A stretch of DNA of 64,000 nt, taken from positions 1 through 64,000 of the forward strand of contig NZ_JBHEQA010000004.1 in NCBI RefSeq assembly GCF_043678055.1, written 5' to 3'. The translations under genes and the position numbers were made by a program. The notes under the pieces are model-generated. The model was not told the DNA's origin, ran no database searches, and was given only the letters and a program-made list of their open reading frames with translations. Positions within the stretch are counted from its first letter, which is position 1. Every line of letters begins with the position of its first letter. The DNA comes from Spongiimicrobium salis (GTDB lineage Bacteria; Bacteroidota; Bacteroidia; Flavobacteriales; Flavobacteriaceae). Shown one piece after another: positions 17,678 through 25,561 of this stretch.

Positions 17678-20458
17678 ATGCGATACTTAATCGTTCTAAT
17701 TCTATGCTCTATAAGCATAAACGGAATCGCCCAAGAAAAAGAGTATCAAGCAGCTATTGCCGCATTGACCGAAAAAGCCTATCAGCACCTGTATACCCAG
17801 AAAGATTCAGCCTATTATTATTTTGAGGAAATAATAGCGCTTTCCACAGAAGAAAAGGATTGGAAAAATGCTATAGAATCCTTAATCGGTATCAGTAGGG
17901 TTGCCGGGTACGCCTACGACCTTGAAAAACTGGGCCATACATTAAACACGTTAGATTCCCTATGTCTTTCACAAGAGGGGTATTTGGAAACGTTACCCGA
18001 AAAAGAACTTTATAGCAATTCCATCTTAAACGATCAAGGAGTCTATTATTTTAATTTAGATGATTTTAAGGCCTCTCGTGCCGCTTTTTCAAAAATTCTT
18101 TCCGCTACGGAGCATATTACAGATTCCCTGTACTACAAAGAGCAGGTAGATTTGCGATCTGTCGCATTTTCCTTTATGGCCAAAATGTACAATAACGAAG
18201 GGAAGTACGACCAGGCCAAATTGTTTTATTTAAAGAGCATCCGTTTTATAGAGGATAAAAAACCAGATGATCTTAGCAATCTTGCAACAAACTATGGCCT
18301 CCTTGCGGAGGTGTACAGAAATGAGGGAGATTATAGAAAGTCCAATGGTTTTTTTATAAAATCCCTGGATGAAAAGCGAGGAGGACAAAGAGGTACTAAT
18401 TTTGTGGTTTCCGCTTTAAAGTATATCGTACAGAATCACTTGGATCTGGAACAACAGGATAGTGCCCAACATTACTTAACATCACTTACCAAAAAACTTC
18501 CTCTAAAACACCCTTTTCGCTATCAGTTTTATAGACTCAAGGCCGATCTGGCCAGAGCTCAAGGAAATTATTCCCAAACTATAGCCAATTTAGAACAAAG
18601 CCTAAGGCTGATCCAAGAAAAATGGAAAACAAAAAAACACGAAGAAGTGGCTTTTATATACCATGAAATAGGCTTGTCGCATTTTATTTTTGGTCATCCC
18701 AGGGAAGCATTGAAATACTATGATCTAGGGCTACAGCAGCTTGTAAAAGGCAAAGATCTCTTACTGAATTCAAATGGTCCCATTGCCTTGAAACTTTTCA
18801 AAAACAAGGCTCAGGCCCTAATGCAATTACAATCGCGCGATGCCTATATTGATGTTTTGTCCGCAGTGGATCAAGGTATTACCATTCTAGATCGTATTAG
18901 ACCTACTTTTAGAAGCAAAAACGATAAACTATTTTTAATTGATGATGCCTTCCCTCTTTTTGAACTAGGTTTAGAAGCGGCTCATCAACTGTATCGCGAG
19001 ACTGGTAATCATACGTATTTGGATAAAGTAATGCGCTATATGGAAAAAAGTAAGGCGATATTGCTTCTGGAAAGTGTTTTGGGCACAAGGGCAACAGAAT
19101 TTGCTCAAATACCTCAAGCGATTCTGGAGCAAGAACGGCAGTTAAAATCAAAGATTGCACATGTGGAAAAACGATTGGGCAAATCAAAATCCAAAACCGC
19201 CCTTTTAGAAGATGAATTGTTCCAATTAAAGAATGAATACAATGCCCTTTCGCATAATTTAGAAGAACAATACCCCACTTATTTCAATCTTAAATACAAT
19301 ACCGAGACCAGGAGTGCTGACGAAGTACAACAGCATCTTACCCCAGAAAAAACAGTGATTTCATACTTTTACGGGAAGGACCACATTTACGGGATGGCCC
19401 TAAGCAAAAAAGGGAAAGATCTTATTAAAATTCCTTTGGATACGGTTTTAAAATCCTTGTTGCAATCTGTGCGGCTAGATTTGGGAAATCCGCAATCCAA
19501 TGCAGCACAATTGGCAAAAAACACCTATCAGGTGTATCAGCAAATATTAGCACCTCTATTGGAATCCCATCCTACTACCCAAATTCTTGTTCTAACCGAT
19601 GGATTTCTAAATTATATCCCTTTTGAGGCCTTGAATACCAATGCTGAAGGAACAACATACCTGTTAGAAAGCTCTCGCATCAGTTATGCGCAATCCGCTA
19701 CCTTATTGCATCAATTAAGCACAGAGCGCATCAAAAACAATAGTATTCTTGGTTTTGCCCCAAGTTTTCCTGAAAGCGCTTTTCCAATTTCCGCAACGCC
19801 TTCCAGTTTATTGCCATTGCCGCATAACACGCTTGAAGTTGAACAAGTCCTTGAACAATTTTCAGGGAAATCCTTCTTAGATTCGGAAGCTTCGCTGACC
19901 AACTTTCACAAATCTCTTTCCGAACATAGCATCCTCCATTTAGCAACGCATGCTATTCTAGACGACACTTCTCCGGAATATTCTTATCTGGCGTTTTCAT
20001 CTGCTTCGGATACTACTGAAGTGCTTTATCTACAGGATCTTTATCAATTGGAACTAAAGGCCAACTTGGTGACTCTTAGTGCTTGTAGCAGTGGAATAGG
20101 AACGCTAAAGCGGGGGGAAGGTTTTATAAGTTTGGCACAAGGTTTTTTCTATAGTGGCGCCCAGAGCATAGCCAGTACCTTATGGAATATTAATGATGCA
20201 TCTTCTGCTCGTTTAATGAGTTCTTTTTATGGAAATTTAGCACAAAGCGATGCCAAGGACCTTGCTTTGCAAAAGGCAAAACTGTCCTTTCTACAGGAAA
20301 ACCGTGAAAATGGATTGTCTCACCCCTATTATTGGTCCAGTTTTATTCTTAGCGGCAATACCGCACCCTTAATTTCTTCATCACCAAACTGGTGGTATCC
20401 TGTTGGTGGTATTATTTTGATAGGGATTCTCTTTTTTTGGCTTCGTAGAAAACCTTAA
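17678..20458 (+). CDS. Secreted, membrane-anchored TPR-CHAT caspase-like protease
   Basis: This 926-residue protein begins with a signal peptide (MRYLIVLILCSISINGIAQ). A tetratricopeptide array follows (about residues 25-450; e.g. AKMYNNEGKYDQAKLFYLKS, HEIGLSHFIFGHPREALKYY), then a coiled-coil linker (about 485-530). The CHAT domain spans about 545-890 with an intact catalytic dyad: His758 in LHLATHAIL and Cys803 in LVTLSACSSG. A hydrophobic helix (about 904-921) and a basic tail (LRRKP) end the protein, so the bulk should sit in the periplasm, anchored at its C-terminus. CHAT peptidases process partner proteins in several defence and death systems; here the target is unknown. Its stop overlaps the stop of the convergent TPR gene. 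Confidence 0.88.
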   Translation: MRYLIVLILCSISINGIAQEKEYQAAIAALTEKAYQHLYTQKDSAYYYFEEIIALSTEEKDWKNAIESLIGISRVAGYAYDLEKLGHTLNTLDSLCLSQEGYLETLPEKELYSNSILNDQGVYYFNLDDFKASRAAFSKILSATEHITDSLYYKEQVDLRSVAFSFMAKMYNNEGKYDQAKLFYLKSIRFIEDKKPDDLSNLATNYGLLAEVYRNEGDYRKSNGFFIKSLDEKRGGQRGTNFVVSALKYIVQNHLDLEQQDSAQHYLTSLTKKLPLKHPFRYQFYRLKADLARAQGNYSQTIANLEQSLRLIQEKWKTKKHEEVAFIYHEIGLSHFIFGHPREALKYYDLGLQQLVKGKDLLLNSNGPIALKLFKNKAQALMQLQSRDAYIDVLSAVDQGITILDRIRPTFRSKNDKLFLIDDAFPLFELGLEAAHQLYRETGNHTYLDKVMRYMEKSKAILLLESVLGTRATEFAQIPQAILEQERQLKSKIAHVEKRLGKSKSKTALLEDELFQLKNEYNALSHNLEEQYPTYFNLKYNTETRSADEVQQHLTPEKTVISYFYGKDHIYGMALSKKGKDLIKIPLDTVLKSLLQSVRLDLGNPQSNAAQLAKNTYQVYQQILAPLLESHPTTQILVLTDGFLNYIPFEALNTNAEGTTYLLESSRISYAQSATLLHQLSTERIKNNSILGFAPSFPESAFPISATPSSLLPLPHNTLEVEQVLEQFSGKSFLDSEASLTNFHKSLSEHSILHLATHAILDDTSPEYSYLAFSSASDTTEVLYLQDLYQLELKANLVTLSACSSGIGTLKRGEGFISLAQGFFYSGAQSIASTLWNINDASSARLMSSFYGNLAQSDAKDLALQKAKLSFLQENRENGLSHPYYWSSFILSGNTAPLISSSPNWWYPVGGIILIGILFFWLRRKP

Positions 20459-21186
20459 GGTAGTTTTTGCAACAGGGCGACAGCTTCTTGTTGCTTATAT
20501 CCTTTCTTTTTTATTAACTCTTCAAATACAGATTTTGCGTTTTCCACATCATTTTCAGCAAGATAGACCAATCCCAAATACCACAGTGCTTCTTCATTAA
20601 ATTGGCCTCCACTCCTAGATTGCTTTTCAAAAAGGGATTTGGCTTTGTCCGTATTTCCAATACTGAGATAGGATTGCGCTAAATAAAAATCAATATACGC
20701 TCTTGGCTCTTGTTTTCTTATTGCTTCAAAAAGCCGAATCGCCTCGTCATGTTTATTCGCTTCATAAGCAACAAAGGCCCGGCGTTCTTGGGTATCTTCC
20801 CCATTGCTCCGTGTTATGGCAAATACGGTATTTGGATAAGTTTTATAATGTGTTGCATAGAGCTGGGCCGCATCTGAATTGCCGTTGGCCGTAAAAAAAT
20901 AAGCAACAAAACCTAAAACTACAACCATAGACGCTGCAATTCCCAAAAACTTCCAAGGAAAGGATTTTTCTTCTTGTTCCGCTTCTATTTCTGTTTCCAA
21001 GTGCTTTAATTTCGATTTCAAGGTTTCCCTTTCCCTGCTCTGAATCGTCTGTCGTACTGCTTTTTCAAACTCAAACTGTTCTTTGAAATCGACATCTTCT
21101 TCCAGCCACTTTTCAAAAACCCCTGCCTCAGTCCCGTTCAGGCCTTCCAAAAAATACTTTTCCAGTAATTCATCTTTCTCCTTCAT
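20455..21186 (-). CDS. TPR membrane protein, probable sigma-factor partner
   Basis: This 243-residue protein has a short acidic N-terminal region resembling anti-sigma zinc-finger-less domains (KYFLEGLNGTEAGVFEKWLE), one transmembrane helix (about 80-99) and a C-terminal TPR domain (about 130-243; YLAQSYLSIGNTDKAKSLFE, LGLVYLAENDVENAKSVFEE). The topology, with N-terminus in the cytoplasm and TPRs in the periplasm, fits an anti-sigma or sensor role. The gene overlaps the upstream sigma-factor gene by four bases, the usual coupling of sigma and anti-sigma genes. Its TPR domain could contact the TPR-CHAT protease encoded convergently; that is inference. Confidence 0.8.
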   Translation of the reverse strand: MKEKDELLEKYFLEGLNGTEAGVFEKWLEEDVDFKEQFEFEKAVRQTIQSRERETLKSKLKHLETEIEAEQEEKSFPWKFLGIAASMVVVLGFVAYFFTANGNSDAAQLYATHYKTYPNTVFAITRSNGEDTQERRAFVAYEANKHDEAIRLFEAIRKQEPRAYIDFYLAQSYLSIGNTDKAKSLFEKQSRSGGQFNEEALWYLGLVYLAENDVENAKSVFEELIKKKGYKQQEAVALLQKLP

Positions 21187-21755
21187 CCTACTGAGCTATT
21201 TTTAATTGCTTCTTTCAATGTTTTCAGGCATCTGGACTTTTGACTCTTCACGACATTTTCACTATTGTAATTTCCTTCTGTCATTATTTGTTTGATGCTA
21301 TATTTCCTATAATAAAACAAGGTCAAAACCTTTCTACATTTCTCTCCCAACAATTCAAAGTTCTTTCGAAGCAACTGCTGTTCCGTACTTAACTCCCGCT
21401 GCACCACATCAAAGGCTTCCAATTCATTATCCCATTCAGGCATTTGTTCCATAAAATTATTCCCCAGGGCTTCTTTTTTATTTTTCCGCAACCGATCTAA
21501 CATCATATATTTTCCAATACTTATGAGGTATGTACTCAAAGAACTCTTCAATTCCTTTAGTTTCCCTTTGCTGACATTTTCATAAAAAACAATGTATGCA
21601 TCCTGGTATATATCGAGAACATCCTCCGTATTCAATCCGTATTTCTTCGCAAAATTTAAAAACAGGGATCTATTCTCACGATATACTTTTTTAAAGGCCA
21701 CATCAGACCCTTCCTTCAGCGCTCCAAAAAGTATATGATCTGAATGCTTTACCAT
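21183..21755 (-). CDS. RNA polymerase sigma-70 factor, ECF-type
   Basis: This 190-residue sigma factor has region 2 at about residues 25-95 (DVLDIYQDAYIVFYENV, LSTYLISIGKYMMLDRLRK) and region 4 at about 125-185 with a helix-turn-helix (LGEKCRKVLTLFYYRKYSIKQ, NSENVVKSQKSRCLKTLKE). It directs RNA polymerase to an alternative promoter set. The gene is translationally coupled to the TPR membrane protein. It is divergent, across 111 bases, from the nine-gene secreted operon beginning at 21867, which makes that operon the obvious candidate target, although no promoter motif was proven. Confidence 0.9.
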   Translation of the reverse strand: MVKHSDHILFGALKEGSDVAFKKVYRENRSLFLNFAKKYGLNTEDVLDIYQDAYIVFYENVSKGKLKELKSSLSTYLISIGKYMMLDRLRKNKKEALGNNFMEQMPEWDNELEAFDVVQRELSTEQQLLRKNFELLGEKCRKVLTLFYYRKYSIKQIMTEGNYNSENVVKSQKSRCLKTLKEAIKNSSVG

Positions 21756-21866
21756 TTAATGTCCAATTCTAAGCTTTAGTTAACACTTAAATGTAAAAAA
21801 AAATTAGGGGCCATGTTAACCTTTCAAAGATTATATCATAAAAGGACGTAATCAAAACCTATACAA

Positions 21867-22436
21867 ATGAAAAAACTAACGCTTCTGATATTCACGCTAT
21901 TCCTTTTTTATGGCTTTAAAGGCTACGGGCAGACCGAAAGCCTTGTGTATAATGCTGAATTAAGTCAAAAAAGAAAAGGCACTAAAACCAAGCAGTTGGA
22001 GGGTCTTCAGGGAGATGTAAAACAACTTGTCCTTAAAAACCAAAAAAACCATCAGATCGAAATCGACATCACTCTTGATGGTTACGAAGACAAACATCTT
22101 AAGGTATTTGCCTTGAGCAAGTCGGGTTCCAGAAAACTCGAGATCCCCCCTTATTTTAAGAAGGTACGATCAGGCACAACAAACATTAGGGCTCGCCTTA
22201 ATTTTTCGGGGTCCAAGGCTACTGATTCCGATTTCATTGAGGTTGTTTTCACGAATGGAGGACTTCGTTTCAAAGGCATTTCCCATGTGTTTGAGTTCAA
22301 AAAACACTGGACCTCAAAGGAAACCGCAGTAAAACCTTCACCTAATGACCCTACAACGAGGCCTTCGCAAATTATAGCACTCCATTTAAAACCTATAGGG
22401 GAGGCCAAAAGACGCTTCAGTCAAAACAATAGATAA
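21867..22436 (+). CDS. Small secreted protein, first gene of the nine-gene operon
   Basis: This 189-residue protein has a signal peptide (MKKLTLLIFTLFLFYGFKGYGQ). The mature part is beta-rich and lysine-rich, with an even strand pattern (QIEIDITLDGYEDKHLKVFAL, RSGTTNIRARLNFSGSK, DFIEVVFTNGGLRFKGI), consistent with one beta-sandwich (about 40-145) followed by a Pro/Thr-rich tail. No family is recognised. It heads a string of exported proteins, 17 bases before the ricin-domain gene, and probably belongs to the same complex. Confidence 0.75.
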   Translation: MKKLTLLIFTLFLFYGFKGYGQTESLVYNAELSQKRKGTKTKQLEGLQGDVKQLVLKNQKNHQIEIDITLDGYEDKHLKVFALSKSGSRKLEIPPYFKKVRSGTTNIRARLNFSGSKATDSDFIEVVFTNGGLRFKGISHVFEFKKHWTSKETAVKPSPNDPTTRPSQIIALHLKPIGEAKRRFSQNNR

Positions 22437-22453
22437 TTTTTAAGACAAAAACG

Positions 22454-24391
22454 ATGAAAAAATTTAGCACATATCTTATTCTACTCCTATTTTTCCTATT
22501 GGGCAGTACTGATCTCCTAGGACAGAAAGCAGGAAAAAGTTATTACTTAAAATCAGCTTTGGAAGCTAAATGTCTGGATGTACAATGGGGAAAAACCGCC
22601 AATGGCACGCCTTTACATTTATGGCCTTCCAATAAGGGAAAAGCCCAACAATTTTCCTTAGAGGATGCCGGAAATGGCTACTTCTATTTAAAATCTGCCT
22701 TGGGCAAGTATATCCATGTTCAAAATAGATCTAGTGCCACAAAAGCCTTAGCATTATTATGGGAAGGAAAGGGAAATGATAATACCAAATGGAAATTCAT
22801 TCCTGCACCAAATGGGTATTTCTATATAAAATCTAAAAAAGGCACTTATTTGGATGTCAAATGGGGGAAATCGGATAATGGAACTCCCATATGGATGTGG
22901 TCTTTTAATGGAGGGGATGCCCAAAAATGGAAATTAGAGGAAATACCCCAACTCATTCCGTACTATCAACTATCCAATGTGGTCCTTACAAGTTATTTAG
23001 GACGTGTGGCCGAAGCTCAAAAAGGAAACAAGGCCAATATACGACCGGGAGGGCCAAATTTTGATGAAGAAAATTTCCCCATTTTCTCCAATTTAAACGG
23101 AGAGCTTACTGAGCGTTTTGATCATAACGAGTCTATAAAATTCTCAAGACTCAATGCCAATTTAATTCGTGATAAAGTCCCGGGTTCAGGTGTATTTTAT
23201 TACGTCCCAAACGCCTACTACCTGCATTGGGACAAAGATGTAAAAGAACATCAATTGACCATCAATTACAGCAGAAACAATGGGGACAGAGCTAACAAAA
23301 GTGCTCGTGTAAGCGCTACGCTTTCGTCAGGAATCACTTCTAAGGAAATTAATTTTATGGAAGATATGATTCGGGAAATGCTACGTAGCGAACAGGGCAT
23401 CCCCAATCCTAAAGTAGAGTTAAAAGCACTTCCTGTAACCAGTCCCAGAATTGAGTTTACAGGAGGAGGGTTTGATATCAATGAAGATCAAATTACTATA
23501 GTCCCTTCTTCCAATTTTACACGTGATATTGAAATCAGCTTCACCACTTCCGATGACAATATCGATGCCTTAAAAAATGGGGAATTGCAAAACAAAATGT
23601 CATTCTTACTGCATTTCCAATCGGACAATGATACGGAGCAATCTTATGATATTCCGGCTAGTATCAGCATCATGGACGAGCCGTCCTATGGCATTTTCGA
23701 AGTAGACATCAAAAGGCTGCAAACCATTGATAACCCTACGCCCTACCCTATTATGCTTCAATACGTGCATGTATTGACCACAAAGAATAGTGCTGAAGGG
23801 GTTATTCCCTATATCTATTCCTTTAGTCTAGAAGATAAAATTGCACAACCCAATGATAAGCTCGCATTTCATAAACCGTCTGGTTTTATGATACCACGTC
23901 AATTAAGAGCTTCTGGAAAACCCTTACGTGCTTTTGTAGAATACAAACTAAGGGATTGCGATGCCTGTACACAAAAGATCATCAACGATCTCACCGGAGG
24001 CCTTACGGCAGCCACCAAACAGGAAGTTAAATTTCGTACCGTGAATCTTTTAAAATCCACTGGAGCTCAATTTATCATGGTACGTCTAAAATCAACACAA
24101 TTGGACCCAGGGAAACAACGGGAAATAGAAACCTATGACCCTTTGGAAATCAATCAAGACAATGAAGAACAAAAATCGCCCACACTGTATCTCATGAATG
24201 GCGAACAACCCAATTTTGAATATAAAGTAACCTTGGTCATGCCCAACGGAGAAATGCACGAGAGCACCCAATGGATTGCAGGAAATACCCTGAAAATATT
24301 TCTAAGTACCTCCAGTTTACAGCCCTATTTTAATCGGCTGCCGCAAGTGACTTCCCAAGATTCGGAAAGTGAAAATGAAGGCGGGGAATAG
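22454..24391 (+). CDS. Secreted protein with N-terminal ricin-type beta-trefoil lectin domain
   Basis: This 645-residue exported protein has a signal peptide to about residue 23 (STDLLGQ). Residues about 27-172 form a ricin B-like beta-trefoil with three repeats: KCLDVQWGKTANGTPLHLW, a middle degenerate copy, and TYLDVKWGKSDNGTPIWMW followed by the QxW-type GGDAQKWKLE. This predicts carbohydrate binding. The remaining 470 residues are beta-rich and unrecognised, with a CxxC (Cys502-Cys505, CDAC) and a closing hairpin (YKVTLVMPNGEMHESTQW) similar to the end of the next gene's product. The lectin probably tethers the operon's assembly to a glycan; that is inference. Confidence 0.82.
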   Translation: MKKFSTYLILLLFFLLGSTDLLGQKAGKSYYLKSALEAKCLDVQWGKTANGTPLHLWPSNKGKAQQFSLEDAGNGYFYLKSALGKYIHVQNRSSATKALALLWEGKGNDNTKWKFIPAPNGYFYIKSKKGTYLDVKWGKSDNGTPIWMWSFNGGDAQKWKLEEIPQLIPYYQLSNVVLTSYLGRVAEAQKGNKANIRPGGPNFDEENFPIFSNLNGELTERFDHNESIKFSRLNANLIRDKVPGSGVFYYVPNAYYLHWDKDVKEHQLTINYSRNNGDRANKSARVSATLSSGITSKEINFMEDMIREMLRSEQGIPNPKVELKALPVTSPRIEFTGGGFDINEDQITIVPSSNFTRDIEISFTTSDDNIDALKNGELQNKMSFLLHFQSDNDTEQSYDIPASISIMDEPSYGIFEVDIKRLQTIDNPTPYPIMLQYVHVLTTKNSAEGVIPYIYSFSLEDKIAQPNDKLAFHKPSGFMIPRQLRASGKPLRAFVEYKLRDCDACTQKIINDLTGGLTAATKQEVKFRTVNLLKSTGAQFIMVRLKSTQLDPGKQREIETYDPLEINQDNEEQKSPTLYLMNGEQPNFEYKVTLVMPNGEMHESTQWIAGNTLKIFLSTSSLQPYFNRLPQVTSQDSESENEGGE

Positions 24392-24415
24392 GTCAATCCT
24401 TTCAAAACTAATCTT

Positions 24416-25561
24416 ATGAAAACAGCAATCCAAACTCTCTTTTTTTTTATAGGCATGCTATACACCCTAGATGCGCAACCCAACTTGTCTTCAAGAGAAA
24501 CTATGGAGGGGACCGTACTATATGGCGACCTAAAATCCCAAACAAAATTCTATTATGTCCCCAAGGGCATTCACTTAGGGGAAGATGCAGATGGAAAACC
24601 AAATTTCTCCTTTGCCAGGATGACCTACATTCCAAGTCGCGCTCGAGGAATGGAAAATTGGAAACAAACCAGCGTGCTTCAATTTACGGTAAAAAAAACA
24701 GCTATTGACCGTAGTACATTGCAACGGCTAAAGAAAAATCTAAAAGCTAGAAGTTGCGCACAATGCAGTATTGACCTTGTCCCCATTCCCATACGAAAAA
24801 TGGAAGCGGCATTGATCTATACCGATTTGGATGCGGATAGCACCCAAATACTTCCGCAAGGATACGCCAACACAAAAAAAGGCTTATCACAGGGCATATG
24901 GTCCTCTAAAACCTTTACGGTACGTCCACAAAAATACACCTCACAAGCGCTATGGGATGCCTTCAAAAAAAATAAAGGATTGCTTAGTGTTGCCTACAGT
25001 ATCTGGACCAAAGGCCATTTTACAGACCATATTTCATATGACTACCAAGCCCCAGAAGAACATAAGGAGCTCTTTGAACAATTGCACAAAAGAAATACGC
25101 CTGGAGATTCCTCCAAATTACAGGCCACACTTGTTCACACCGGGGTATTTCATCTAGATCTGGATCTCAAAAAATGGCCAGCGCTTTTGAAGGAAATCGA
25201 CTTGGGCAGCACGTTATCTCCCCGATATGGTCTGATCGATATTTATTGCCATGATTTCAATAACAATATACGCCCCGACCTCATTGGAAAGATTGTAGAA
25301 TTTGAGGCCCAAGGTGTTGGTAATGGGCCTGTAAAAGCGGAAGTGGACTTCAAAAAAAATACACCAGATCTCTATGCCCAAGCCTTAAAGTTTGAATATG
25401 CCGTTCGTCTGGACAAACCCTTTCGCTACAGGGTCACTGAGATCACAGAAAGTGGAGAAGTCCATACAGGGCAATGGCTCACCAAAGAAAACTGGTCCCA
25501 TATCATTGATGTCAGTTCCCACAAAGACTTTGAAACAACCCTTAAAAACGCAAAGCAATGA
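24416..25561 (+). CDS. Divergent short member (P1) of the five-paralogue secreted family
   Basis: This 381-residue exported protein (signal peptide to about residue 20) shares with the next four proteins the opening motif of a Tyr-rich strand followed by a short hairpin (KFYYVPKGIHLGEDADGKPNFSF here, split as FYYVPKG...GKPNFSF). It lacks their full middle region and is about 200 residues shorter. A CxxC lies at Cys114-Cys117 (CAQC). Its end (YRVTEITESGEVHTGQWLT) resembles the end of the ricin protein. The stop overlaps the next start (ATGA), implying coupled synthesis. The family is unrecognised. Confidence 0.78.
   Translation: MKTAIQTLFFFIGMLYTLDAQPNLSSRETMEGTVLYGDLKSQTKFYYVPKGIHLGEDADGKPNFSFARMTYIPSRARGMENWKQTSVLQFTVKKTAIDRSTLQRLKKNLKARSCAQCSIDLVPIPIRKMEAALIYTDLDADSTQILPQGYANTKKGLSQGIWSSKTFTVRPQKYTSQALWDAFKKNKGLLSVAYSIWTKGHFTDHISYDYQAPEEHKELFEQLHKRNTPGDSSKLQATLVHTGVFHLDLDLKKWPALLKEIDLGSTLSPRYGLIDIYCHDFNNNIRPDLIGKIVEFEAQGVGNGPVKAEVDFKKNTPDLYAQALKFEYAVRLDKPFRYRVTEITESGEVHTGQWLTKENWSHIIDVSSHKDFETTLKNAKQ

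Noticed and set aside
21779..21820. Two GTTAAC hexamers 36 bases apart in the divergent promoter region of the sigma gene and secreted operon
   Set aside because: Flanks are only partly alike and the hexamer is common in AT-rich DNA; not enough to call an operator.
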